Below are positions 24,672 to 32,431 of a DNA stretch of 32,614 bases, in pieces. Position 1 is the stretch's first letter; the number at the start of each line of letters is the position of its first letter. Origin of the DNA: Winogradskya humida (GTDB taxonomy: Bacteria > Actinomycetota > Actinomycetes > Mycobacteriales > Micromonosporaceae); contig NZ_BOMN01000071.1 of assembly GCF_016862215.1 (NCBI RefSeq), forward strand, positions 1-32,614, given 5' to 3'. The translations under genes and the position numbers were made by a program. Below the pieces are notes generated by a model. The model worked only from the letters and a program-made list of their open reading frames with translations. It was not told the origin of the DNA and ran no database searches.

Positions 24672-25270
24672 GTGGTTCCTTTCAGATATGCGATCGCGCC
24701 GGCGAGGAACACCGGGTCGTCCCGGAACTGCCCCAGCCCGCCATTGCAGTTGAAGCACAATATCCCGCGCACCCACCCGGTGCGATGGTCGTGATCGAGG
24801 TGTTGAGGATCTTCTACGCCACAAATCGCGCAGACGCCACCCTGCTCCGCCAGAAGCTCATCGAACACTGCCTGATCGATGCCGTAGCGGCGGCGGAGGT
24901 GATACTCCCGAGAACCGCCGTACAGCCGTTCCTTGGACTCCTTGCCACGGGCGTTGTGGCACGGCAGACAGTACGAGTGGTAGCCGCTGCTGTGGGCACG
25001 AGTCCGGGCGAAATCCGCGAGCGGCTTTACCGTGCCGCAGTCAGGACACCACTTACTGCCAGACGGCACCGGCTCCGTGGAGCGCCGTTGCGCGTTGATG
25101 CCTCGCTTCCGGCAGCTCGCCTCCGATCTCTCGGAGGCGCACCGCTTGCAATAGAAAGCTAAGCCGTCACTACGCCGCTTGTTGGAGTGAAACTCCGTCG
25201 AAGGCAGAACTTGTGCACACTGAGGACAGCGCTTCATACCCGAATCCCCCGAATCGGACATAAGCCTCAT
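24590..25270 (-). CDS. Endonuclease VII-like HNH nuclease inside the pup-prcB operon
   Basis: 226 aa. Two N-terminal zinc-ribbon modules of identical spacing (C15-x2-C18...C41-x2-C44; C75-x2-C78...C101-x2-C104) precede a recombination endonuclease VII-type His-Me finger. That domain has C147-x2-C150, DHDH at 159-162, RTGWVRG, and C172-x2-C175 with N176. In T4 endonuclease VII the equivalent Asp/His/Asn are catalytic in Holliday-junction cleavage, so the site looks intact. ATG 25270 overlaps the pup stop (ATGA) with AAAGGAGG just upstream. Residues beyond about 200 are read from within prcB. By hand count 24661-25260 is about 63% GC, with two 60-bp lines at 53-55%, below the roughly 70% of its neighbours, which suggests acquisition. 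Similar genes may occur at this site in related actinobacteria; I cannot verify that here. Confidence 0.88.
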   Translation of the reverse strand: MRLMSDSGDSGMKRCPQCAQVLPSTEFHSNKRRSDGLAFYCKRCASERSEASCRKRGINAQRRSTEPVPSGSKWCPDCGTVKPLADFARTRAHSSGYHSYCLPCHNARGKESKERLYGGSREYHLRRRYGIDQAVFDELLAEQGGVCAICGVEDPQHLDHDHRTGWVRGILCFNCNGGLGQFRDDPVFLAGAIAYLKGTTWQRLLIHPGVFQMCSPMRGRRPSRSS

Positions 25271-25482
25271 TGGCCTCCTTTTTGCACGTACCCTCTCACG
25301 AACTCCTCGGCATTTTCTTCGAGGACGGAGTCGATTTCGTCCAGGAGGTCGTCGACGTCCTCGGTGATCTCCGCGTGCCGCTCGGCGACCTCGGGATTGG
25401 CCTCGGTGGTGACGTCCTCGATCTCCTCGTCGCGCTTGCCCTTGCCGGACTGCGACTGGCCGCCGGTGTCTCGAGTTGCCAT
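25267..25482 (-). CDS. pup: Prokaryotic ubiquitin-like protein Pup
   Basis: 71-aa protein modifier. The N-terminal half is disordered and polar. The C-terminal half (ERHAEITEDVDDLLDEIDSVLEENAEEFVRGYVQKGGQ region) contains the helix that binds the Arc/Mpa coiled coil and the invariant GGQ end. The terminal Gln must be deamidated by Dop before PafA can use it. ATG 25482 follows GGGGG. The last codons AAA-GGA-GGC-CAA-TGA double as the Shine-Dalgarno and overlap the start of the nuclease gene. A 7-bp hairpin precedes its ribosome binding site. Confidence 0.98.
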   Translation of the reverse strand: MATRDTGGQSQSGKGKRDEEIEDVTTEANPEVAERHAEITEDVDDLLDEIDSVLEENAEEFVRGYVQKGGQ

Positions 25483-25500
25483 CGGTGTCCCCCTTCAAGA

Positions 25501-25520
25501 CCCAACCGCTTCGGGTTGGG
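25501..25520. other. Hairpin in the pup 5' region
   Basis: CCCAACC (25501-25507) and GGTTGGG (25514-25520) form a perfect 7-bp stem with a 6-nt loop, about 12 nt before the pup Shine-Dalgarno. In the minus-strand transcript the T-run lies before, not after, the stem, so this is not an intrinsic terminator for dop. It may be a stabilising 5' structure or processing site. TAGGTT (25524-25529) just upstream could be a -10 box for pup. Confidence 0.45.
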
Positions 25521-25570
25521 AAAAACCTACCTCGCGGATACGACGAAAACCGGTGCGGCGCCGCGTGTTT

Positions 25571-25592
25571 CTCTGCGGGCGAACCCGCGGAG
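25571..25592 (-). terminator. Possible hairpin after dop
   Basis: GCGGG (25575-25579) pairs with CCCGC (25584-25588) around CGAA. CTC/GAG extends the stem through a U-G pair. It is 5 nt past the dop stop. No U-tract, so it may only attenuate between dop and pup. Confidence 0.4.
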
Positions 25593-25597
25593 CAGCA

Positions 25598-27118
25598 CTA
25601 CCGGCTGGTGATCACCTCGAGCAGATCCTTCGCGGTGTCGCACTTGTCGAACAGGGCGCCCACGTGCTTCTTGGTGCCGCGTTCGGGTTCCATCATCGGG
25701 ACCCGGACGAGGGATTCACGGCCGACGTCGAAGATGACCGAGTCCCAGCTGGCAGCGACCACTTCGGACGCGTACCGCGCGAGGCACTGGCCGCGGAAGT
25801 ACGCCCGGGTGTCCTCGGGCGGCTCCACCATGGCGCGGCGGGTCTCCTCGTCGTCGAGGAGGGTTTTCATCGAGCCCCGGGCCACCAGGCGGTGGTAGAG
25901 GCCCTTCTCGGGGCGCACGTCGGAGTACTGCAGGTCGACGAGGCCGAGCTTGGGTGACGACCAGGTGAGGTTCTCGCGGTCGCGGTAGCCCTCGAGCAGG
26001 CGCAGTTTGGCGACCCAGTCGAGTTCCTCGGAGCATTTCATGGGGTCGTCGCCGAGGCGGGTGAGGACGCTCTCCCAGCGGTCGAGCACGTCGACGGTCT
26101 GCTCGTCGGCGTCGGCGCCGTAGCGCTCGTCCACGAAGGCCTTGGCGCGCTCGTAGTAGGCCCATTGGAGGTCGAGGGCGGTGAGCCGGCGGCCGTCGCG
26201 CAGGCGCATGAGGTGTTTGAGCGACGGGTCGTGGCTGACGGCCTTGAGCTCGCTGACGGGGTCGGCGATGCCGAGCTCGCCGGTGAAGACCTTCGCCTCG
26301 ATCATGGCGAGGATCAGGGCGCTGGTGCCGACCTTGAGGTAGGTGGAGATCTCGGAGAGGTTCGCGTCGCCGATGATCACGTGCAGGCGGCGGTACTTGT
26401 CGGCGTCCGAGTGGGGTTCGTCGCGGGTGTTGATGATCGGGCGCTTGAGGGTGGTTTCGAGGCCCACCTCGACCTCGAAGAAGTCGGCGCGCGAGGAGAT
26501 CTGGAAGCCGGCTCCGGAGCCGTCCTGCCCGATGCCGACGCGGCCGGCGCCGCAGAAGATCTGCCGGGTGACGAAGAACGGGGTGAGGTGCGCGACGATG
26601 TCCGCGAACGGTGTCTGGCGGCTCATGGAGTAGTTCTCGTGCGAGCCGTACGACGCGCCCTTGTTGTCGGTGTTGTTCTTGTAGAGCTGGATGCGGTGGG
26701 TGCCGGGGATGGTCGCGGCGCGGCGGGCGGCTTCGGCCATGACGCGTTCGCCGGCCTTGTCCCAGCGGACGATGTCCAGCGGGTTGGTGCATTCGGGGGT
26801 GCTGTATTCGGGGTGTGCGTGGTCGACGTAGAGGCGGGCACCGTTGGTCAGTATCACGTTGGCCAGGCCGAGGTCCTCGTCGGCGAGTGCGTCCGCCGGG
26901 TCGTAGGCCGCGCCGGAGTAGGTGAAGCCGCGGGCGTCGCGCAGGGGTGATTCTTCCTCGTAGTCCCATCGGGCGCGGCCGCCGCGGTTGTTCAGCTCCG
27001 GCCGGGCTCCGTACGCGTTGACGACCTGGGATGAGGTGACCATCGGGTTGGCGCCGGGCTGTCCGGGCACGGAGATTCCGTACTCGACCTCGGTGCCCAT
27101 GATTCGCCGAACGCTCAT
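25598..27118 (-). CDS. dop: Pup deamidase/depupylase Dop
   Basis: 506-aa carboxylate-amine ligase-fold enzyme homologous to PafA. Dop hydrolyses the C-terminal Gln of Pup to Glu and removes Pup from conjugates. Seen: GTEVEYG (Glu10), the Dop-specific insertion at about residues 40-80 (ELNNRGGRARWDYEEESPLRD...) that PafA lacks, RLYVDHAHPEYSTPEC with nucleophilic-type Asp99, YKNNTDNKGASYGSHENYSM, RPIINTRDEPHSDADKYRRLHVI, and a C-terminal domain ending LFDKCDTAKDLLEVITSR. CGGAG lies 8 nt before ATG 27118. A 13-codon ORF ends in an ATGA overlap with this start. Separated from arc by a strong terminator, so dop has its own promoter. Confidence 0.98.
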   Translation of the reverse strand: MSVRRIMGTEVEYGISVPGQPGANPMVTSSQVVNAYGARPELNNRGGRARWDYEEESPLRDARGFTYSGAAYDPADALADEDLGLANVILTNGARLYVDHAHPEYSTPECTNPLDIVRWDKAGERVMAEAARRAATIPGTHRIQLYKNNTDNKGASYGSHENYSMSRQTPFADIVAHLTPFFVTRQIFCGAGRVGIGQDGSGAGFQISSRADFFEVEVGLETTLKRPIINTRDEPHSDADKYRRLHVIIGDANLSEISTYLKVGTSALILAMIEAKVFTGELGIADPVSELKAVSHDPSLKHLMRLRDGRRLTALDLQWAYYERAKAFVDERYGADADEQTVDVLDRWESVLTRLGDDPMKCSEELDWVAKLRLLEGYRDRENLTWSSPKLGLVDLQYSDVRPEKGLYHRLVARGSMKTLLDDEETRRAMVEPPEDTRAYFRGQCLARYASEVVAASWDSVIFDVGRESLVRVPMMEPERGTKKHVGALFDKCDTAKDLLEVITSR

Positions 27119-27156
27119 GCGATTACTCCGCCCGCCACTGTGCTGCCGTTGCCCAT
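27115..27156 (-). CDS. Putative 13-aa leader peptide coupled to dop
   Basis: ATG at 27156 opens MGNGSTVAGGVIA and stops at a TGA (27115-27117) that overlaps the dop ATG by the ATGA arrangement. TAGGCT (27163-27168) stands 6 nt before this ATG, exactly where a leaderless transcript would begin. The dop Shine-Dalgarno is within the leader. No run of one amino acid is present, so classical attenuation is not indicated; translational coupling is the likelier role. Its existence is predicted, not shown. Confidence 0.4.
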   Translation of the reverse strand: MGNGSTVAGGVIA

Positions 27157-27162
27157 GTATCG

Positions 27163-27168
27163 AGCCTA
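27163..27168 (-). promoter_or_regulatory. Predicted dop -10 box
   Basis: TAGGCT on the minus strand, 6 nt before the leader ATG and 44 nt before the dop ATG. No clear -35 is seen. Confidence 0.4.
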
Positions 27169-27229
27169 GACGCTTCCGTAGCAGTTCTCGCCCCGGGCCG
27201 TACCCGGAACGCCACGCTTAGTAAAGAAA

Positions 27230-27260
27230 ACGCGGGCGAGGGACAAGCCCTCGCCCGCGT
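27230..27260 (-). terminator. Intrinsic terminator of arc
   Basis: A perfect 13-bp stem (arms 27230-27242 and 27248-27260, loop ACAAG) begins 22 nt beyond the arc stop. On the minus strand it is followed at once by TTTTCTTT, a proper U-tract. It is the clearest Rho-independent terminator in the window and isolates arc from dop. Confidence 0.92.
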
Positions 27261-27282
27261 CTCTGCGTCTTCCAAAAAAGAA

Positions 27283-29064
27283 CTACAGGTACTGACCGGT
27301 GTTGCTGGCCGTCTCGATGGAGCGGCCGGCCTCGGCGCCCTTGCCGCCGGAGACGAGCGTGCGGATGTAGACGATCCGCTCGCCCTTCTTGCCGGAGATG
27401 CGGGCCCAGTCGTCCGGGTTGGTGGTGTTGGGCAGGTCCTCGTTCTCGCGGAACTCGTCGACGCAGCTGTCGAGCAGGTGCTGCAGGCGCAGCCCCTTCT
27501 TGCCGGAGGTGAGGAACTCCTTGATGGCCATCTTCTTGCCGCGGTCGACGATGTTCTGGATCATCGCACCGGAGTTGAAGTCCTTGAAGTACAGGACCTC
27601 CTTGTCACCGTTGGCATAGGTGACCTCCAGGAAGCGGTTCTCCTCGGACTCCGTGTACATCCTCAGGACGACTGCCTCGATCATGGCGGCGACGGTGACG
27701 TCCCGGTCGTTGCCGTGCTCGGTGAGGTCGTCCGTGCTCAGCGGCAGGCCGCTGAGGATGTACTTGGCGAAGATGTCCTTCGCGGCTTCCGCGTCGGGGC
27801 GCTCGATCTTGATCTTCACGTCGAGCCGGCCGGGTCGCAGGATGGCCGGGTCGATCATGTCCTCGCGGTTGGAGGCGCCGATGACGATGACGTTCTCGAG
27901 GCCCTCGACACCGTCGATCTCGCTGAGCAGCTGCGGGACGATGGTGTTCTCGACGTCGGAGGAGACGCCGGAGCCACGGGTGCGGAAGATCGAGTCCATC
28001 TCGTCGAAGAACACGATGACCGGCGTACCTTCGCCGGCTTTCTCCCGGGCCCGCTGGAAGACCAGGCGGATGTGCCGCTCGGTCTCACCCACGTACTTGT
28101 TGAGCAGCTCGGGACCCTTGATGTTGAGGAAGTAGCTGGTGTGCTTCTCCTCACCGCGGCGCTCGGCGATCTTCTTCGCGAGCGAGTTGGCGACCGCCTT
28201 GGCGATCAGGGTCTTACCGCAGCCGGGCGGGCCGTAGAGCAGGATGCCCTTCGGCGGGCGCAGCTGGTGCTCCCGGAACAGGTCGGCGTGCAGGAAGGGC
28301 AGCTCCACCGCGTCGCGGATCTGCTCGATCTGCGAGTGCAGACCACCGATGTCGGTGTAGTCGACGTCCGGCACCTCTTCGAGGACGAGCTCCTCGACCT
28401 CGCTCTTCGGGATGCGCTCGTACGCGTACGCCGAGCGCGGCTCGATCATGAGTGAGTCGCCGGCCCGCAGCTTGGAGACGATCAGGCTGTCGGCGAGGTG
28501 GACGATGCGCTCCTCGTCGGAGTGCGAGACGACCAGGGCCCGGTCTCCGGGACCGCCGTCGGGGTTGTCCAGCACCTCTTTGAGGAGGACAACCTCACCG
28601 ACCCGCTCGTAGCCGAACGCGTCGACCACGTTGAGCGCGTCGTTGAGCAGGACTTCCTGCCCGCGTTTGAGCTCCTCGACCTCGAGGGACGGGGAGACTG
28701 CCACGCGGAGCTTGCGGCCGCCGGTGAAGACATCGACGGTGCCGTCCTCGTGCGCGGCCAGGAAGACGCCGTAGCCGCTGGGCGGCTGGGCGAGCCGGTC
28801 AATCTCTTCTTTGAGAGTGACGATCTGAGCCCGGGCTTCCTTGAGGGTCGCCACGAGCCTGTCGTTGTTCTCTGTCACTCGGGAGAGCTGCGCCTGCGTT
28901 GCCGCGAGCCGTTCCTCGAGTTGACGGACGTGTCGGGGGCTTTCGGTCAACTTCCGCCGAACCAGAGCGAGTTCCTCCTGCAGGAACGCAACCTGGCTGG
29001 AGAGATCGTTGGCCTCTTTCTCCCAACGTGCGGCGCGTGAATCCGCCTCGTCGCTACGTGCCAC
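27283..29064 (-). CDS. arc: Proteasome-activating AAA ATPase Arc/Mpa
   Basis: 593-aa hexameric unfoldase (Mpa in mycobacteria, 609 aa). The N-terminal coiled coil at about residues 10-90 binds Pup. Two OB-type beta domains follow to about 210, then the AAA module with Walker A GPPGCGKT (278-285), Walker B VIVFFDEMDS (349-358), sensor SNRED and RPGRLD. The C-terminal GQYL is the tail that docks into PrcA pockets. GTG 29064 is chosen because GGAGG lies 6 nt upstream and homology starts there. Upstream, TAGTGT (29102-29107) is a possible -10 box. Monocistronic given the terminator behind it. Divergent from a ferredoxin gene. Confidence 0.98.
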   Translation of the reverse strand: MARSDEADSRAARWEKEANDLSSQVAFLQEELALVRRKLTESPRHVRQLEERLAATQAQLSRVTENNDRLVATLKEARAQIVTLKEEIDRLAQPPSGYGVFLAAHEDGTVDVFTGGRKLRVAVSPSLEVEELKRGQEVLLNDALNVVDAFGYERVGEVVLLKEVLDNPDGGPGDRALVVSHSDEERIVHLADSLIVSKLRAGDSLMIEPRSAYAYERIPKSEVEELVLEEVPDVDYTDIGGLHSQIEQIRDAVELPFLHADLFREHQLRPPKGILLYGPPGCGKTLIAKAVANSLAKKIAERRGEEKHTSYFLNIKGPELLNKYVGETERHIRLVFQRAREKAGEGTPVIVFFDEMDSIFRTRGSGVSSDVENTIVPQLLSEIDGVEGLENVIVIGASNREDMIDPAILRPGRLDVKIKIERPDAEAAKDIFAKYILSGLPLSTDDLTEHGNDRDVTVAAMIEAVVLRMYTESEENRFLEVTYANGDKEVLYFKDFNSGAMIQNIVDRGKKMAIKEFLTSGKKGLRLQHLLDSCVDEFRENEDLPNTTNPDDWARISGKKGERIVYIRTLVSGGKGAEAGRSIETASNTGQYL

Positions 29065-29238
29065 GTCCCACCTCCCCGGGGGCTCGAACGTTCTACCCAC
29101 AACACTAACCGCTGAACGGCGGATTTCGACCCATGCAACACCCTCGTCACTGAAGCTTGATCGATTGGGGCAGGTGGGCACGCCGAGTGGTCAGGGGGTT
29201 CGGGTACCGTCGGTCAGAGCTATCGAGGGGGGTGTCCG

Positions 29239-29535
29239 GTGTCCGTGCAGACCGGTACAGACGAGCTTGAGGTCTGGGTGGACCAGGACCTGTGCACCGG
29301 CGACGGGCTGTGTGTGCAGTACGCGCCCGAGGTCTTCGAGTTCGACATCGACGGGCTCGCATACGTCAAGGACAGCGCCGGTGAGCTGCTGCAGAGCCCC
29401 GGGGTGCGCACGGGGGTCCCGGCGCACCTGGTGCTGGAAGTGATCGATTCGGCGAAGGAGTGCCCGGGCGACTGCATCCACGTCGTGCGCGCGTCCGACG
29501 ACGTGGAGGTCGCCGGACCGGAGGCCGAAGACTAG
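29239..29535 (+). CDS. Small single-cluster ferredoxin
   Basis: 98-aa acidic ferredoxin of the type that serves cytochrome P450s and other oxygenases. VDQDLCTGDGLCVQYAPEVFEFD supplies C19 and C25 with Asp22 in the place of the second cysteine; C75 is in the distal KECPGDC motif with C79 beside it. Loss of the second cysteine usually means a [3Fe-4S] cluster; Asp could also ligate a fourth iron. GTG 29239 follows GAGGGGGG. No P450 gene is nearby, so its redox partner is outside the window. Confidence 0.88.
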   Translation: MSVQTGTDELEVWVDQDLCTGDGLCVQYAPEVFEFDIDGLAYVKDSAGELLQSPGVRTGVPAHLVLEVIDSAKECPGDCIHVVRASDDVEVAGPEAED

Positions 29536-29557
29536 ACCGGAATCCCCGAGGAAAATG

Positions 29558-30148
29558 TCACAGTGTCGGGCGTCCGACCAAAGATGCGACAACTCGGGAA
29601 AATTCCTCCAACCGGGCAATCTGCCCGGGACCGCCGTCGTCGAGGGTCTTGCCGAACCGCAGCGCGTCGTGGCGCAGCGCGGCCCGGCCCTCCTCCTCGG
29701 CCATCCCGGGCGGGGGCACCGCGTCGTCGACCGAGCTCAGCAGCAGGTAGACGTCAATGCTGTCGACCCGCGCCTGCCCGCTCGAGGTGCGGGTGAGCCG
29801 CCGGCGGCAGCCCACCTCGGTCACCGTCGACAGCGGCACCACCCGCAGCGACGAGGTCATCGACCCCACCGGCCCGTCGCCGGGCGCCACGTCCTCGCCG
29901 TGCCACAGCACGAGGCGGCTGCCGTCACAGATGACGACCTCCTGCCACACGCCGTTGACCTCGTTGACGAAGCGCTCGAGGGTGAAGCAGAGCACCGACG
30001 CGCCGCGCAGCACGCCGAAGAGGGCGTCGAGGGCCACCTCCGGATCACGCAGGTAGGCACGCGCGGCCGAGTCCAGGTCCTCGTACGGCGACCAGTCGGG
30101 GAACACAGCCGGCATCTCGTTGCTGCCCCCGAACGGCGGAGAACTCAT
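29558..30148 (-). CDS. Conserved hypothetical protein, 196 aa
   Basis: Soluble alpha/beta protein. N-terminal PDWSPYEDLDSAARAYLRDPEVALDALFGVLRGASVLCFTLERFVNEVNGVWQEVVICDGSRLVLWHGED is followed by beta-rich VVPLSTVTEVGCRRRLTR and DSIDVYLLLSSVDD, and a C-terminal helix (GPGQIARLEEFSRVVASLV). The beta-meander with charged turns recalls small actinobacterial proteins of unknown function (possibly the DUF5998 type, low certainty). No catalytic motif is seen. ATG 30148 gives a plausible N-terminus with G-rich sequence upstream. It converges with the ferredoxin gene at 22 bp and lies downstream of trmI on the same strand. Confidence 0.7.
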   Translation of the reverse strand: MSSPPFGGSNEMPAVFPDWSPYEDLDSAARAYLRDPEVALDALFGVLRGASVLCFTLERFVNEVNGVWQEVVICDGSRLVLWHGEDVAPGDGPVGSMTSSLRVVPLSTVTEVGCRRRLTRTSSGQARVDSIDVYLLLSSVDDAVPPPGMAEEEGRAALRHDALRFGKTLDDGGPGQIARLEEFSRVVASLVGRPTL

Positions 30149-30216
30149 CGCGCCCACCCGTTCCCTCCCAAGCCCGAACAAACCGCGACGGAAACTACCG
30201 GACGTGCGCCACGCCG

Positions 30217-31197
30217 TCACGCCACCGGATCGACGTCCTCGACTACGGACTCCTCCGCGGCCACGGCTGCCTCGTTCGCCACTGCGGCGGCGAGCGCGGC
30301 CTGGGCGGCGCGGCGTAGTGCGTACGCTTCGGCGCCCTTGCTCGGCTTGCGCCGCCGCGGGGGTGCCGTGACGCCGGGGGCGAGTTTGCGGGCCGAGACC
30401 AGGAACGCGGTGTGCGCGACCATCCTGTGGTCCGGACGGACAGCGAGCCCCTCGGCGTGCCAGTCGCGCACGAGCGACTCCCACGCGCGTGGCTCGGTCC
30501 AGCCGCCACGCTCGCGCAGCGCCTCCACCAGCTCCGACAACTGCGGGGTCGTGGCGACGTACCCGATGAAGACACCACCGGGGATGAGCGCCTTCTCGAC
30601 CATGTCTAGGGTCTCCCACGGGGTCAGCATGTCGAGGATGATCCGGTCGAAACCGGTCTCCGTGTTGCCGGCCACGTCACCGTGGTGCAGGTTCCACGCC
30701 GGGTGCGGCCCGCCGAAGAAGGCCTCGACGTTCTTACGGGCGATGGCAAGAAAATCTTCCCGCATCTCGTACGAGTGCAGCTCACCGCCGCCGCCGACCG
30801 CACGCAGCAGCGAGCAGCTCAGCGCACCCGACCCGGCACCGGCCTCGAGAACCTTCGCACCCGGGAAGATGTCACCCATCGCGACGATCTGCGCGGCGTC
30901 CTTGGGATAGATGACCTGCGCGCCCCGCGGCATCGACAGCACGTAATCGGACAGCAGCGGGCGCAGCGCCAGGTAGGCGGTGCCGCCGGCGGAGACGACG
31001 ACGCTGCCGTCGGGCAGGCCGATCAGCGCGTCGTGCGCGAGGGCGCCGCGGTGGGTGTGGAACTCCTTACCGGGCTCCAGGACGATGGTGTGCATGCGGT
31101 TCTTGGGATCCGTGAGCTGCACGCGGTCGCCCGGACGGAACGGCCCGCGGTGGGCGGGCACGACTTCTTCGGCGACGGTGTTGTCCTGAACGGTCAC
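30217..31197 (-). CDS. trmI: tRNA (adenine-58-N1)-methyltransferase TrmI
   Basis: 326-aa class I methyltransferase that makes m1A58 in the T-loop of tRNA. The N-terminal beta domain (GPFRPGDRVQLTDPKNRMHTIVLEPGKEFHTHRG) is followed by the SAM motif VLEAGAGSGALS at about 116-127, ELHSYEMREDF, and the catalytic Asp segment ILDMLTPWE near 187-195. The Ala-rich C-terminal tail of about 50 residues is longer than in thermophilic homologues. GTG 31197 follows AGAGGGA. TrmI near the proteasome genes is conserved in mycobacteria. Followed downstream by the 196-aa hypothetical gene. Confidence 0.95.
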   Translation of the reverse strand: MTVQDNTVAEEVVPAHRGPFRPGDRVQLTDPKNRMHTIVLEPGKEFHTHRGALAHDALIGLPDGSVVVSAGGTAYLALRPLLSDYVLSMPRGAQVIYPKDAAQIVAMGDIFPGAKVLEAGAGSGALSCSLLRAVGGGGELHSYEMREDFLAIARKNVEAFFGGPHPAWNLHHGDVAGNTETGFDRIILDMLTPWETLDMVEKALIPGGVFIGYVATTPQLSELVEALRERGGWTEPRAWESLVRDWHAEGLAVRPDHRMVAHTAFLVSARKLAPGVTAPPRRRKPSKGAEAYALRRAAQAALAAAVANEAAVAAEESVVEDVDPVA

Positions 31198-31216
31198 TGA
31201 TCCCTCTCTCGATGTT

Positions 31217-32365
31217 TCACGCGGTCCTGCGGCGCGTGGTCCGGCGCGGCTCCAGCAACTCCGCCAGGTCCGCGACGCGCAACACGCCGACGACATCCTC
31301 GCCTGCCGTCACCGCGTACTGTGCACCCGGGTGGGCCTGAACGGCCCGGACCACCTGCTCGCCGGTGAGATCGGCGGCCAGGACCGGCACCCGCGCGAGG
31401 TCCCTGGCCACCGTGTCGATGCTCACCCAGGGCCGTCGCTCGGCCGGCACAGCGGCCATCGCGGCCTCATCGACCAGCGCCACCACCCTGCCTTCGGCAT
31501 CGGCCACGGCCAGGCTCTGGTGCGATTCGGCGCGGCGCTGTGCCTCCGCGAGAGGCATCCCCGACGGTACGCGGTAGAGCGGCCGGGCGAGCGCCGCAAG
31601 CTCGACGAGCGGGAAGCGACGCGTCATCCGCGCCAGCCGGATCGACTGACCGGCGCCCTGCCACAGCGTGAATGTGACCAGAAGAATGAAGATCACCCCG
31701 AACAGGGTGAGCACCTCGAGCCGGTACAGCATGATCACGGCGAAAGCGGTCAGCAGCGCGATCCCCCGCCCGGCCCACGCCGCGACCTCGGTGGCCCTGT
31801 TCCGATCCTTGATCACCGCCCACACCACGGCCCGCAACGCCCGCCCGCCGTCCAGCGGCAGCCCCGGCAGCACATTGAAGATCGCCACGATGACATTGCT
31901 CGCGGCCAGCTGGAACGCGATCTCCCCGGCCACGGTCCGCTCCGGCAGGGCGAACGCCGCCCCGGTCGCGATCGCCCCGAGCACGAACGACACAGCCGGC
32001 CCCGCCAGCGAGATCAGCGCCTCCACCCGCGGGCTCGGCGCGTCCCGATCCATCTCGGTCCAACCCCCGAGCAGCTCCAGCGTGATCCCCCGCACACCGA
32101 TGCCGTAGTGCCGCGCCGTCAGCGCATGCCCCAGCTCGTGCAACAGAACCGAACCCATCAGACAAACCACAAACCCGAGGCCGATGGCGTACGCGTAAAC
32201 GGGCCCCAACCCCAGCTCGCTCTCCGCGTACCCCCCGTAAACCACCGTGACCAGGATCGCGAGCAGAATCATCGACGGGCTGGCGAACACCGCGAACCCC
32301 AGCACCCGCCCCAGCGGCCGCCTGCCACGCCGAGCCACCGGTGTCCGCTGAACGTCATCCTCCAC
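31217..32365 (-). CDS. M50 site-2 intramembrane metalloprotease with CBS-like tail
   Basis: 382 aa. A site-2 protease core: HELGH (76-80) in one membrane helix and NVLPGLPLDGG (164-174, Asp172) in a later one form the zinc site. About six TM segments are present. Beyond about residue 255 a soluble domain resembles a pair of CBS motifs (LYRVPSGMPLAEAQRRAESHQSLAVADAEGRVVALVD and VPVLAADLTGEQVVRAV...DVVGVLRVADL), as in Rip3-type actinobacterial enzymes. It likely cleaves membrane-bound regulators. GTG 32365 is preceded by TAGCAT (32373-32378) with a 7-nt gap, predicting a leaderless mRNA. The gene ends 19 bp before trmI, suggesting an operon. Confidence 0.92.
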   Translation of the reverse strand: MEDDVQRTPVARRGRRPLGRVLGFAVFASPSMILLAILVTVVYGGYAESELGLGPVYAYAIGLGFVVCLMGSVLLHELGHALTARHYGIGVRGITLELLGGWTEMDRDAPSPRVEALISLAGPAVSFVLGAIATGAAFALPERTVAGEIAFQLAASNVIVAIFNVLPGLPLDGGRALRAVVWAVIKDRNRATEVAAWAGRGIALLTAFAVIMLYRLEVLTLFGVIFILLVTFTLWQGAGQSIRLARMTRRFPLVELAALARPLYRVPSGMPLAEAQRRAESHQSLAVADAEGRVVALVDEAAMAAVPAERRPWVSIDTVARDLARVPVLAADLTGEQVVRAVQAHPGAQYAVTAGEDVVGVLRVADLAELLEPRRTTRRRTA

Positions 32366-32401
32366 GGGAAGGATGCTACGGACCGACCCTGAGAGCCGGT
32401 T

Positions 32402-32424
32402 TTGTCGTACCTCTCCCCTAGCCT
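32402..32424 (+). promoter_or_regulatory. PafBC/RecA-NDp-type promoter
   Basis: TTGTCG (32402-32407), an 11-nt spacer and TAGCCT (32419-32424) fit the TTGTCR-N11-TANNNT pattern of LexA-independent, PafBC-activated DNA-damage promoters of mycobacteria (e.g. recA P1). ATG 32432 lies 7 nt after the -10, so the transcript should be leaderless. Confidence 0.6.
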
Positions 32425-32431
32425 TGGGGGT

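Noticed and set aside
25501..25520. Hairpin between dop and pup as the dop terminator
   Set aside because: In the direction of dop transcription the T-run precedes the stem and none follows.
29086..29093. GAACGTTC palindrome upstream of arc as a LexA SOS box
   Set aside because: Actinobacterial SOS boxes need GAAC-N4-GTTC; here the half-sites abut without the four-base spacer.
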